Notes under the pieces: model-generated
Seen by the model: only the letters and a program-made list of their open reading frames with translations
The model's database searches: none
What the model was told of the DNA's origin: nothing
Assembly (NCBI GenBank): GCA_949300365.1
Contig: CASGEC010000001.1
Location: 22,545-86,544 of the forward strand
Reading direction: 5' to 3'
Length of the DNA stretch: 64,000 nucleotides
Source of the DNA: an uncultured Bacillota bacterium
GTDB lineage: Bacteria > Bacillota_I > Bacilli_A > RFN20 > CAG-288
Made by a program: the position numbers and the translations under genes
In this document: positions 27,101-34,763 of the stretch, piece by piece
How positions within the stretch are numbered: the stretch's first letter is position 1
Layout: the number at the start of each line of letters is the position of its first letter

Positions 27101-28343
27101 TCTCCGCGATGGAAAGGGCGGTGTCTACGTCAAGGATGCTTCCGGAAAGGACATCGAAAGCCCGACCCAGTATTACTATGCCAGAATGACGGCCAAGAGA
27201 GCCCTCTACACCTATGCCCACTCCAATGCCTTCACTGGCCTCACTGCCAAGAACGTCCTCTCCGCCAAGACGGTTTCCTTTACTAGCGGCGAAAGCCTCA
27301 CCCACAGCCTCTACTCCGAAGAAGAACTCACTCAGTTCCGTGCCAACATGAAGGAAGTCTTCGGTTCTGATGATGCCTATGAGGTTACGACGAGCGGCCT
27401 TCCTACTGGAATGCGCTTCGATGTTGAGACCGGTGCCCTTACCGGAACGGCCCCAACGACTGCCGGCTACTATAGCTTCGACATCAACGTCACCGGAACG
27501 GGCAAGCTCAGTTACATCAGCAGGACCACGACCATCCAGCTCAACATCACGTCCACCTTCACCAGTGGTGAAAGCGTCAATGTCGACTTCCTCATGCCGG
27601 TTTCCTTGGTTGAAGGCGAGAACTACTTCCCCGATGTCGACTACACCCAGCCCAACTTCACGAATGAACATCCGGAATACGAAGGAATGTACCTTAGGGC
27701 AAGCTATAGCGCCGAAGGACTTCCTGAGGGATTGACGATGGATCCTGAGACCGGAACCATCACCGGAACCCCGACTGGCAATTACTACAACGGCCAGCAG
27801 ATCCCTGTCACCATCACCCTGACGACCCAGTATGGTATGCCGTGGGGCTTCATGCCTGGCTATATGGTCCAGGAACAGGTTTACACGACGACGGTCTACT
27901 TCGAATACCAAGGCGACAATGATGGCCCTGTCAGCATCTACGACATCGAAATCACCGAGACGGATGAAGGAACGCAGATCACCATCATCCTCACCAACGG
28001 CGAAAAGTACACCTTCACCATCAAGAACGGTCAGGATGGCGAAGACGGAAAGCCCGGTGAGGCCGGACAGCCTGGAGCCGATGGCGAAGACGGACAGCCG
28101 GGTGCCGATGGAAAGCCGGGCGCTGATGGCGCCGATGGTGTCGGTATCGCTGATATCACCGTTAACGAAGACGGCCAGCTGGTTATCACCCTGACCGATG
28201 GCACGACCAAGACTGTCGATGTTCCTTCCAGCGAATCCGGAAACGGAATCGCCATTGCTTCCCTTGTTCTCTCCATCATCGGTGTTCTTGGCGCTGGTGC
28301 TGCTGCCTTCCTCGCTTTCTTCCTGAAGAAGAAGTCCAAGTAG
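24177..28343 (+). CDS. cell-surface glycoside hydrolase family 3 enzyme with permuted domains, Ig-like repeats and collagen-like stalk
   Basis: 1388 aa. Signal peptide (about residues 1-28). The GH3 alpha/beta sandwich comes first ('GSGSGGQNKPAGENTP', 'FGYGLSYTTF'), followed by an FN3 domain. The catalytic barrel is placed later (about 700-1010) with 'HRNPLAGRNFEYYSQDP', 'KHAFLNDQE' and nucleophile Asp934 in 'GMSVTDAYYSG'. This is the permuted order known from Ruminococcus albus and Butyrivibrio beta-glucosidases. Two putative Ig-fold repeats ('GTAPTTAGYYSF', 'GTPTGNYYNG') follow. Then come 12 collagen-like G-X-Y triplets (1285-1321), a C-terminal membrane helix and KKKSK. No LPXTG motif. RBS AAGGAG. 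Confidence 0.93.
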   Translation: MKKAKLLMSFLLLPAIAASASSQTATAASSGALSALRAATENFRADYDSLSATEDAAAELNIELASEGFVLLKNKDALPLSATEQNHAKVTVLGQQADTLATGGSGSGGQNKPAGENTPDSPMTIFQALDAAHIDYNPSVKEKYEEESNDPSALSNGNAWENGHYMEKVETPTSSTVDFDGSHYASLTTGGSLDGVSLEGYNETALVVFSRTGAEGNDNLAYGLPNTDNPDDHYLQLNTSEKELVAYAKKNFNKVIIIVNSPAAMELGALEDDDEIDGILWIGQTGWNGIMALGKILNGEVNPSGKTVDIYSRDFATDPTWYNFGDYRQANYILNGTAIDESEDKSGSGVSAGSSIGLGYDASYTEQGIQDAGKAVVDYAEGIYMGYRYYETVYAELLSQNGKEAADTWYEDAVVYPFGYGLSYTTFSQEIVSVSTNTIGDNNAKVTVKVKVTNTGEKAGKEVVQLYNHAPYAEDEIEKADAVLVGFAKTDVIQPQNFAEVEITVDAKDLSSFDYNDANGNGNSGYELEEGSYSLSVRGDSHTVLDEETITVSKTLTWDEDGDPTTPNNIFSQADNAWEQYNTLSSQWAVDDTDHYLHRTQLVVDGIVALEEEYSAGEPNYLQEQLGWLIANDGADNVFKPEAFIYLNGQEPDEAYLDHDNRLTKEVETDYENVWVKTNDDIPETWTQGEGKADASGLYAIELAEMKGLSFDDPKWDEFMNQLTWQELVNIVQDGGYGSKAIDTIGKPEIQDHDGPGQLRKEASVTLDGNGYAWVCEAVIGSTWNQDLAYRQGRIVGNEGIFLDVTGWYGPGANIHRNPLAGRNFEYYSQDPIQSGYILANVVKGFQDMGGHTYMKHAFLNDQETSRSGIVTFATEQAIREIYAKPFEIAVREGNANGLMTSFNRIGLQSSVSYAINQQMYINEWGYNGMSVTDAYYSGCGWDSEAMVRGNVIPLNSIFAIFPPATAIEGTWDDSLRDGKGGVYVKDASGKDIESPTQYYYARMTAKRALYTYAHSNAFTGLTAKNVLSAKTVSFTSGESLTHSLYSEEELTQFRANMKEVFGSDDAYEVTTSGLPTGMRFDVETGALTGTAPTTAGYYSFDINVTGTGKLSYISRTTTIQLNITSTFTSGESVNVDFLMPVSLVEGENYFPDVDYTQPNFTNEHPEYEGMYLRASYSAEGLPEGLTMDPETGTITGTPTGNYYNGQQIPVTITLTTQYGMPWGFMPGYMVQEQVYTTTVYFEYQGDNDGPVSIYDIEITETDEGTQITIILTNGEKYTFTIKNGQDGEDGKPGEAGQPGADGEDGQPGADGKPGADGADGVGIADITVNEDGQLVITLTDGTTKTVDVPSSESGNGIAIASLVLSIIGVLGAGAAAFLAFFLKKKSK

Positions 28344-28369
28344 TCGAGTCCGTTTCAAAGCAGAGTCAA

Positions 28370-28407
28370 AAGGGCGAGGGGCATAAGTCCCCTTGCCCTT
28401 GGTTTTG
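28370..28407 (+). terminator. terminator after the 1388-aa GH3 gene
   Basis: AAGGGCGAGGGG (28370-28381) pairs with CCCCTTGCCCTT (28389-28400) as a 12-bp stem with one internal mismatch pattern, followed by a G/T-rich run GGTTTTG. Strong hairpin with an imperfect U-run, so partial read-through into the lipoprotein/GH3 pair is possible. Confidence 0.7.
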
Positions 28408-28449
28408 TTCCGCTGCTTTTCCTTATATATAAGAAAGGTGAAAAGGAAA

Positions 28450-30081
28450 ATGAAAAGAACATTATTGAAAAAGGCGAGGTTCGGATTGACTTGTGCCCTT
28501 CTTCTGTCCCCAATCCTTACTTCTTGCGACCCAGGCTCTTCCTCCCTTGTCGACACGGATCAATGGGTCATAACCCTGGATTTCAATGATGGCATTTCCA
28601 GGGATGCCGTCCTATACGTCGAAAAGGGCGAAAGCATTGTTCTCCCAGACAATCCGACATGTGAAGGTTATTCTTTTGCTGGATGGAAGGATTCTTCTGG
28701 AAACATGGTGACAGGAGAAAGCTACACGCCGACCGCGAATACGACCTTAACGGCGCAGTGGACGACTGGAATCTGCCAGGTTACCTTCCACGCCAATTAT
28801 GAAGATGGAGAGGACATTGTTCAGGAAGTCGAATACGGGAAGACAATTGCCACGCCGCCTACCATGGAAAGGGAAGGCTATGTTTTCCGTTATTGGGCCG
28901 TCATTCCCGATGGCGAGGAAATCGATTTTGCCACCTATCCCATTCAAGGGGACTATGACTTCTATGCCATCTGGCGCGATGAAGGTATTCAGGAATATAC
29001 CATCACTGTCCATGCCGGAAACTATGAAGGAGCACCCGAAGATTCCACCATCACCGTCGAACAAGGCGAAAAGATCCGCGAGAGCAACAGGGCCTTCCGC
29101 GTCGAAAGGGAAGGGTATGATCTTGCCGGCTGGACAAGCGTTGCTCCCGAAGGCGAGGACTGGACAATCGATGACTATGACAATATCGATAGCCTTCTTC
29201 CGGAACTGATTGACTTCCCTTATACCCCGACTTCCTCCACGACGCTCTATGCCGTGTGGACGATCCAGCAATATCGTATCATCTGGAACTACAACTATAC
29301 CGATGCCCCGACCGAAACAGGGGTCTATCAATCCTATAGTATTCTTTCGAATGAACTTGTCACGCCCCCAACGGAAGATCCGACTCGACCCGGCTATAGT
29401 TTCATGGGATGGTATAGTTCGGCCCTTGGCAACAACAAGATCGAATTCGATGGTGGCGTCAAGGTGAAGGCGAATACCGGATACTATGCGCATTGGAAGT
29501 GCGATCCTGTCAAGACCAATGTCTTCCAGGCGGAATATGTCTATTTCGATCCGAACAAGGAATACTGGGGATATTCCGGATCCGTTCGTGGACAGAAGTG
29601 CATCGTCAAGGATGGCGGCACGGTTGGCACGGTCATGGTCGATGACTATCCTCTCAACAGCGTTCTGACATCCCACAACGGCTACTATGTCTCCTATCAA
29701 TATGAAAAGGGGTGCACCCTTACCTTCGAGATCAATTCCTCAAAGGCAACAACGGCAACCCTTAAAGGAAGCTTCGTTGTCGAGAACCAACTGATCAGCC
29801 AAATTGGATCTTCCGGCGATTACTCTACTCTCATTAAAGTCAACGGGACATCCATCGACTATTCGCTGAATCTGTCTCTTGTGTTCCAGGAATACACAAT
29901 CGGTACCGTTCAGCTCAAGGAAGGACTCAACACGATCGAGATCGTGGTCAACAACTCCAGCACTGTCCTTGGCGGAACGTACAAAGCCGCCGGTTTCAAT
30001 ACGGATTACATCAAACTGGATGATTGCGATGCTGAGCTGAGCTGGTCTCCGATCTATGACAATCTGGAGGAGGTCCAATGA
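28450..30081 (+). CDS. lipoprotein with four InlB-type (Listeria-Bacteroides) repeats and a CBM-like domain
   Basis: 543 aa from ATG 28450 (RBS AAAAGGAAA). Lipoprotein signal with LTSC, Cys26. Four repeats of the beta-grasp 'Flg_new' type, each ending in a W or AxW motif ('GYSFAGWKD...LTAQW', 'GYVFRYWAV...YAIW', 'GYDLAGWTS...YAVW', 'GYSFMGWYS...YAHW'). From about residue 355 a CBM6/35-like beta-sandwich starts 'VFQAEYVYFD' and ends 'NTDYIKLDD'. Likely a cell-surface glycan-binding or adhesion protein. Its stop overlaps the next GH3 start as ATGA, so the two are made together. Confidence 0.88.
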   Translation: MKRTLLKKARFGLTCALLLSPILTSCDPGSSSLVDTDQWVITLDFNDGISRDAVLYVEKGESIVLPDNPTCEGYSFAGWKDSSGNMVTGESYTPTANTTLTAQWTTGICQVTFHANYEDGEDIVQEVEYGKTIATPPTMEREGYVFRYWAVIPDGEEIDFATYPIQGDYDFYAIWRDEGIQEYTITVHAGNYEGAPEDSTITVEQGEKIRESNRAFRVEREGYDLAGWTSVAPEGEDWTIDDYDNIDSLLPELIDFPYTPTSSTTLYAVWTIQQYRIIWNYNYTDAPTETGVYQSYSILSNELVTPPTEDPTRPGYSFMGWYSSALGNNKIEFDGGVKVKANTGYYAHWKCDPVKTNVFQAEYVYFDPNKEYWGYSGSVRGQKCIVKDGGTVGTVMVDDYPLNSVLTSHNGYYVSYQYEKGCTLTFEINSSKATTATLKGSFVVENQLISQIGSSGDYSTLIKVNGTSIDYSLNLSLVFQEYTIGTVQLKEGLNTIEIVVNNSSTVLGGTYKAAGFNTDYIKLDDCDAELSWSPIYDNLEEVQ

Positions 30082-33000
30082 AAAAGAAAAGCAAGAAGGG
30101 ACTTATCGTCTGGGGATGCGTGTCTGGTGGTATCGTCGCCCTGCTGACCGTGGTGACGGTTCTGGCCAACACGACTTTCCGCTCAATCTTGACGACAGTC
30201 TTAGGTGGAAAAACGCCGATTATGACAGAAGGGTTCGAACCAATCTATACATCGGACTATGAAAGCAAGGAAGCATCCAAGGCTGCAGGCGATACCCTCA
30301 ACAAGCAGATTGCCGAAGAAGGCTCCGTCCTACTTCTTAATGAAAGAAATGCCTTGCCTCTTGCTGAAAAGGAAAGAAGGGTTTCAGTTTTCGGAAAGAA
30401 TTCTGTCAATCTTGTCCTTGGTGGTTCTGGATCTGGAGGCATCAGCGGCGAATCCGCAACGACACTCTACGATGGCCTGGATGCTGCCGGTATTCAGTAC
30501 AATCCTGTCTTAAAGGATTTCTACGAAAGCAACAAAAGTGGAGAGGGTCGTTCGGATAATCCGGAAATGACCGAAGGAAGCACGACTGCGCCGACGCTCG
30601 ATATTGGCGAGACGCCCGTGGAGAACTATTCTAGCGATGTCATTCGTTCCTTTGCCGACTACAACGATGCAGCCATTGTTGTCATTTCCCGTCTGGGTGG
30701 CGAGAGCTGGGATCTTCCCAGAAGCCAGAACGTTGAAAATGGAGGCATTGAAGGAAACCATTACCTTCAGCTTGATCAGAACGAGTACGACATGCTCGAC
30801 ATGGTGACTTCCCGCTTCAAGAAGGTCATTGTCGTTCTCAACACTTTGACCTCCTTCCAATGTGACTTCATCGATGAATACAACAATATCGCCACGGATC
30901 CGAGAATCGATGCGCTCGTTTGGATTGGTGGTCCGGGTTCGACGGGGGCCGATAGCTTTGGCAAGCTTCTTACCGGCGAAAGCAATTTCTCCGGTAGGAC
31001 GGTCGACATCTATGCGCGAGACTTCACCAAGGATCCGACGTGGCAGAATTTCGGTGACAATTCACAGAATTTCGATGGCGTTGCATCCAATGCCTTCATG
31101 GAGGGAAGCTCAGCGACAAGCAACTACTATGTTGCCTACGAGGAAGGCGTCTATGTCGGCTATCGGTACTATGAGACAAGAGGATACGAGGAAAGCAAGC
31201 TCGACAATAACATCGATTGGTATGGCAAGAATGTCATATTCCCCTTCGGCTATGGCCTTAGCTATACCAGTTTCGATCAGCAAATGGAACTTTCCGGAAG
31301 CCTTGTCGATGCTGCGAGCGAGCTCACCTTTACCGTTACTGTCGAAAACACTGGCGAAGTATCTGGAAAGGACGTTGTTGAACTCTATGTTTCCCTTCCC
31401 TATACCCAGGGTGGTACCGAGAAGAGCTATGTCCAGCTTGTCGATTTCGCCAAGACGGACATGCTTGAAAAGGATGGCACAGAAACGCTCACCTTCACCG
31501 TCGATGCCTATGATCTTGCCTCCTATGATTACAATGATGCCAACAAGGATGGCTTTGCCGGATACGAGACCGAGGCTGGAGACTACACCTTCTACCTCGC
31601 CAAGAATTCGCATGTCATGGATGCAGAAAACGTCTACGGCAGTGTGACGGTGAGCCTTGACGAGACGATTCGTTTCGAAAAGGATCCCACATCCGGAACG
31701 ACCGTCCAGAATCGCTACACGTTTGGCGAGAAACACGATGGCGTCCTCGAAGACGAGTCCATCGACTATAGCGACCTTCAATATCGCCTCCAGGATGTCT
31801 ATGTCATGCTTGAAGATGGCTCTGAGGAAACCCGCAAGGGCATGAGCCGAACCAATTTTGAGGACACTTTCCCCAAGGCTGATACGGACGAGGAACGAAT
31901 CTATAAGGACGGGGAAAAGGCTGCCCTTGAAAACAGGGAAACCAACAATACCGCAATCGAGAGCGTGACGGAAATGCCGACAACGGGAGCAGATGGAACC
32001 TTGACTCTCTTTGACATGATCGGTCTTGCCTATGATGATGAAAAGTGGGATGAGCTTCTCGATAGGCTGACCCCCAGCGAGATGCTTGAGCTTGTCAACA
32101 ATGGCGCCTTCCAAACGGCCGCCATCAGCAAAATCAAGAAGAATCTGACAAACGACTCTGATGGCCCTATTGGATTCGTCAACTTCATGCCGGGTATGTC
32201 CGAGCGCTACAAGAACAACACAACCTTTGCCTGCGAAATTGTCATCGGCTCCACTTGGAACAAGGATCTCGCCTATCAGATGGGCAAGATTGTCGGCGAT
32301 AACGGCGTCTGGGGAGACTATGGTGGAAACTATCTCCCCTATTCCGGTTGGTATGCTCCCGCTGTCAATCTGCATCGCTCTCCCTTCGGCGGAAGAAACT
32401 TCGAATATTATTCCGAGGATCCTATCCTTTCCGGAAAAATGGCTGTCAACGTCATCAATGGTGCCGCACAAAAGGGCGTCTATACCGACCTCAAGCATTT
32501 TGCCGTCAACGAACAGGAAACAGCCCGTGGTGGCGTTGCAACGTATTGCACCGAACAGGCGCTTCGCGAACTCTATCTGAAGCCCTTCGAAATCGCCGTC
32601 AAGGGTCTGGACGATCCCCGCTACTCCAAAGAAGCCACTGAAGACGGTCTGACCTCTTTTGTCGGCAGCAAAGGCGTTATGTCCTCCTTCAATCGCATTG
32701 GAACCATCTGGACAGGTGGCGACTATCGTTTGATGACGGAAATCCTGAGAAATGAGTGGGGATTCCGCGGTCTTGTCATTTCCGACTACAAGACGGACAA
32801 CTCCGTCATGGATTCTCGACAGATGCTCTATGCCGGAAATGATCTCATTCTCGCTTCCCTGCCGGACCTTCTCTGGACGGATTGCGATTTTACTTCCGCC
32901 AAGGATGTCACGATTTTGAGAAACGCGACGCATAACATCCTCTACACTGTCGCCAATTCCAACTCCATGAACGTTGATATCATCGGCTACAGAACCGAGT

Positions 33001-33125
33001 GGTGGGTAACGACCATCATCGCCGTCGATGTCGTTGCTGTCGTCCTTCTTGCTGGATGGGGTGTCTTCCTCTGTGTTCGCTCTCATCAAAAGAACAAAGA
33101 ACAGGAAGCCGAGACGCAAAACTGA
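30078..33125 (+). CDS. membrane-anchored glycoside hydrolase family 3 enzyme with permuted domains
   Basis: 1015 aa, paralogue of the 1388-aa enzyme but shorter. N-terminal signal-anchor (about residues 9-31), then the sandwich domain ('VLGGSGSGGISGESATT'), an FN3 domain after 'FPFGYGLSYTSF', and the barrel ('HRSPFGGRNFEYYSEDP', 'KHFAVNEQETARGG') with nucleophile Asp903 in 'RGLVISDYKTDN'. It lacks Ig repeats and collagen stalk and ends with a second membrane helix (about 975-998) plus a charged tail. It would be held at both ends in the membrane with the enzyme outside. Translationally coupled to the CBM lipoprotein. Confidence 0.93.
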   Translation: MKKKSKKGLIVWGCVSGGIVALLTVVTVLANTTFRSILTTVLGGKTPIMTEGFEPIYTSDYESKEASKAAGDTLNKQIAEEGSVLLLNERNALPLAEKERRVSVFGKNSVNLVLGGSGSGGISGESATTLYDGLDAAGIQYNPVLKDFYESNKSGEGRSDNPEMTEGSTTAPTLDIGETPVENYSSDVIRSFADYNDAAIVVISRLGGESWDLPRSQNVENGGIEGNHYLQLDQNEYDMLDMVTSRFKKVIVVLNTLTSFQCDFIDEYNNIATDPRIDALVWIGGPGSTGADSFGKLLTGESNFSGRTVDIYARDFTKDPTWQNFGDNSQNFDGVASNAFMEGSSATSNYYVAYEEGVYVGYRYYETRGYEESKLDNNIDWYGKNVIFPFGYGLSYTSFDQQMELSGSLVDAASELTFTVTVENTGEVSGKDVVELYVSLPYTQGGTEKSYVQLVDFAKTDMLEKDGTETLTFTVDAYDLASYDYNDANKDGFAGYETEAGDYTFYLAKNSHVMDAENVYGSVTVSLDETIRFEKDPTSGTTVQNRYTFGEKHDGVLEDESIDYSDLQYRLQDVYVMLEDGSEETRKGMSRTNFEDTFPKADTDEERIYKDGEKAALENRETNNTAIESVTEMPTTGADGTLTLFDMIGLAYDDEKWDELLDRLTPSEMLELVNNGAFQTAAISKIKKNLTNDSDGPIGFVNFMPGMSERYKNNTTFACEIVIGSTWNKDLAYQMGKIVGDNGVWGDYGGNYLPYSGWYAPAVNLHRSPFGGRNFEYYSEDPILSGKMAVNVINGAAQKGVYTDLKHFAVNEQETARGGVATYCTEQALRELYLKPFEIAVKGLDDPRYSKEATEDGLTSFVGSKGVMSSFNRIGTIWTGGDYRLMTEILRNEWGFRGLVISDYKTDNSVMDSRQMLYAGNDLILASLPDLLWTDCDFTSAKDVTILRNATHNILYTVANSNSMNVDIIGYRTEWWVTTIIAVDVVAVVLLAGWGVFLCVRSHQKNKEQEAETQN

Positions 33126-33136
33126 TTTTGTTGCCA

Positions 33137-33172
33137 AGAGACGGGATTGACGTTAAATCCCGTCTCTTTTTA
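33137..33172 (+). terminator. terminator of the lipoprotein-GH3 operon
   Basis: AGAGACGGGATT (33137-33148) and AATCCCGTCTCT (33156-33167) form a 12-bp stem followed by TTTTTA, 12 nt after the stop codon. Confidence 0.88.
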
Positions 33173-33379
33173 TAAACTGGGCACAGGACATAAAATACCG
33201 TCATCGAACCAAAAGCTTTTTGTATTCGAGGATGCGGATGCCCTTTTCCTTTAGGATGCTTCCAATGCGGGAATTGCGATTTTGCTTTCGGTTAGTTTTC
33301 GTATTGGTTTACGCTTTTTAATTTGCCGCCCAATAAAGGGTGAAGGCTAGTAACACCAGCCTTCAGAAGATCCGGTGTC

Positions 33380-33589
33380 GGTTCTGCCTCTTCTCTTGTC
33401 CATTCTTCACTTCCACCTTCCGCCGACAGGGAAACTGCCGGAGAAAGGAGGTCAGTCATGGGAATATGGGATGTCCTTTGGCTCTTTGTCCTCTATCTCA
33501 TCTTCAGGCTCTTCGCCAACAAAAATGGGAAAAAGAAAAAGAACCGTGATGATCAGCACCCTAGCAAGTAGTTGATCATGGGCAGAGCC
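33380..33589 (+). promoter_or_regulatory. long-range complementary arms flanking the small membrane-peptide gene
   Basis: GGTTCTGCC (33380-33388) in the leader and GGCAGAGCC (33581-33589) just after the stop codon can pair over nine positions with one G-U. Type I toxin mRNAs often use a 5'-3' long-range pairing of this kind to hold translation back. The pairing is short, and chance cannot be excluded. Confidence 0.3.
33458..33571 (+). CDS. 37-aa single-helix membrane peptide, type I toxin-like
   Basis: A short frame with an excellent ribosome binding site (AGAAAGGAGG, 7 nt before ATG). The product is MGIWDV followed by one hydrophobic, aromatic helix (about residues 4-20) and a lysine-rich tail NGKKKKNRDD. 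Size, topology and charge fit small membrane toxins of type I toxin-antitoxin systems or small regulatory membrane peptides. No named family is recognised. The flanks carry complementary arms and a 10-bp inverted repeat downstream. It has its own leader and lies alone in a 700-bp gap. Confidence 0.6.
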   Translation: MGIWDVLWLFVLYLIFRLFANKNGKKKKNRDDQHPSK

Positions 33590-33863
33590 TCCGCCGGTTC
33601 TCTGTGGTTATTCTAGTCCGGAGATTGCGTGTTTTCAAGGTTATCGACGTTGGTTGATTGAAAACACATTTGATATATCGAAATGAATCCAAGTTCATTC
33701 ATATTTATTTAAGCCTGTCATTAAAAGAGAGAAGAAGAGCCAATCCCTATGTAATTGCTAAATATGTTTTCACACCAAGTAAGAAGGGATTGACCATCCA
33801 CCTTAGGTTTTTGGCATCTTTATGAAATGGGAAATGGGGCATTCTATCTGAATGCACGAATAA
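33572..33863. other. gap between the small peptide gene and upp
   Basis: No gene is supported. The notable structure is GTGTTTTCAA (33629-33638) with TTGAAAACAC (33658-33667), a perfect 10-bp inverted repeat with a 19-nt loop and no adjacent T-run. The rest is AT-rich. Confidence 0.5.
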
Positions 33864-33886
33864 GGAAAAGGTGCCGTTTGGCACCT
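33864..33886 (-). terminator. terminator of upp
   Basis: AGGTGCC and GGCACCT form a 7-bp stem with a 4-nt loop on the minus strand, followed by TTTTCC. Confidence 0.8.
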
Positions 33887-33910
33887 GGGGAAGATTTAGC
33901 TTAGGGAAGA

Positions 33911-34558
33911 CTACTTCAACGTTCCGAAGATTCGATCGCCAGCATCGCCAAGGCCGGGGCAGATATAGGCATTCTCGTTGAGGCAACGGTCCAAGGCACC
34001 GATGTAGAGCGGGATTTCGGGATAGGCTTCATGGAAGGCCTTGACGCCTTCGGGAGCGGCGATGATGCAGATGAAGGTGATGTTCTTGGCTCCCTTCTGC
34101 TTGAGAAGCTTGACGGCATCGCAGGCTGAGCCACCTGTTGCCAGCATCGGGTCCAGGACATAGATTTCCCTTTCGGCGATGCTATAGGGAAGCTTGCAAT
34201 AGTATTCGTGGGGCTCATGGGTGACTTCGTCGCGATAGAGTCCGATATGGCCGACCTTTGCGGAAGGAACAAGGCTGAGCATGCCTTCGACCATACCAAG
34301 ACCAGCGCGGAGAATGGGGACGAAGCAGAGCTTCTTTCCGGAAATCGTCGGTTGGATGGTCTTCTCGATCGGGGTTTCCACCTCGACAGGTTCCGTCTTG
34401 AGATGACGGAGGGCCTCATAGCCTTCCAGAACGGCAATCTCCTTGACGAGGCGGCGGAACTCGTTTGTTCCTGTTCTCTTGTCCCTCAAAAGGGTAATCT
34501 TGTGCTTGAGAAGGGGGTGGTCAAGCAGGATGACATTTTCGGTTTTCTGGATATCCAT
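33911..34558 (-). CDS. upp: uracil phosphoribosyltransferase
   Basis: 215 aa, close to the usual 208. Converts uracil and PRPP to UMP in pyrimidine salvage. '[13 protein letters not shown]' and the PRPP loop '[16 protein letters not shown]' (about residues 138-153) are diagnostic, as is the C-terminal uracil-binding region '[19 protein letters not shown]'. RBS AAAGGAG. Single-gene unit with its own terminator. Confidence 0.98.
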   Translation of the reverse strand: MDIQKTENVILLDHPLLKHKITLLRDKRTGTNEFRRLVKEIAVLEGYEALRHLKTEPVEVETPIEKTIQPTISGKKLCFVPILRAGLGMVEGMLSLVPSAKVGHIGLYRDEVTHEPHEYYCKLPYSIAEREIYVLDPMLATGGSACDAVKLLKQKGAKNITFICIIAAPEGVKAFHEAYPEIPLYIGALDRCLNENAYICPGLGDAGDRIFGTLK

Positions 34559-34763
34559 GGCAGTTTCTCCTTTCGAAATCTCTTCTTCCTAGGGAGGTCA
34601 TTGCGGAAAGCATTTCCTTTTGCGGACCCTTGTCTATTTTACCCCTTTTCCGCAGAGGAGAAAACGAGGATTTTCCGCCTCCTCTTTTTGGTATGGAGAA
34701 GAGCCTTGCTTATTTGCTTTAGCTCCTGCCTTTCTTTATAATCAAGGGACAAGAAAAAACAAA

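Noticed and set aside
28030..28140. CRISPR or satellite repeat
   Set aside because: The repetition is codon-level Gly-X-Y in a collagen-like segment, in frame within the GH3 gene.
24732..28556. Open frame of more than 1200 codons on the minus strand opposite the large GH3 gene
   Set aside because: It is the mirror of a gene with strong codon bias (few TAG/TAA/TGA complements). The protein has no recognisable domain, and the plus strand is clearly coding.
31110..33137. 675-codon minus-strand frame opposite the second GH3 gene
   Set aside because: Antisense shadow; composition mirrors the GH3 gene and no motif is visible.
33629..33667. 10-bp inverted repeat as a terminator
   Set aside because: The stem is perfect but has a 19-nt loop and no T-run on either side.
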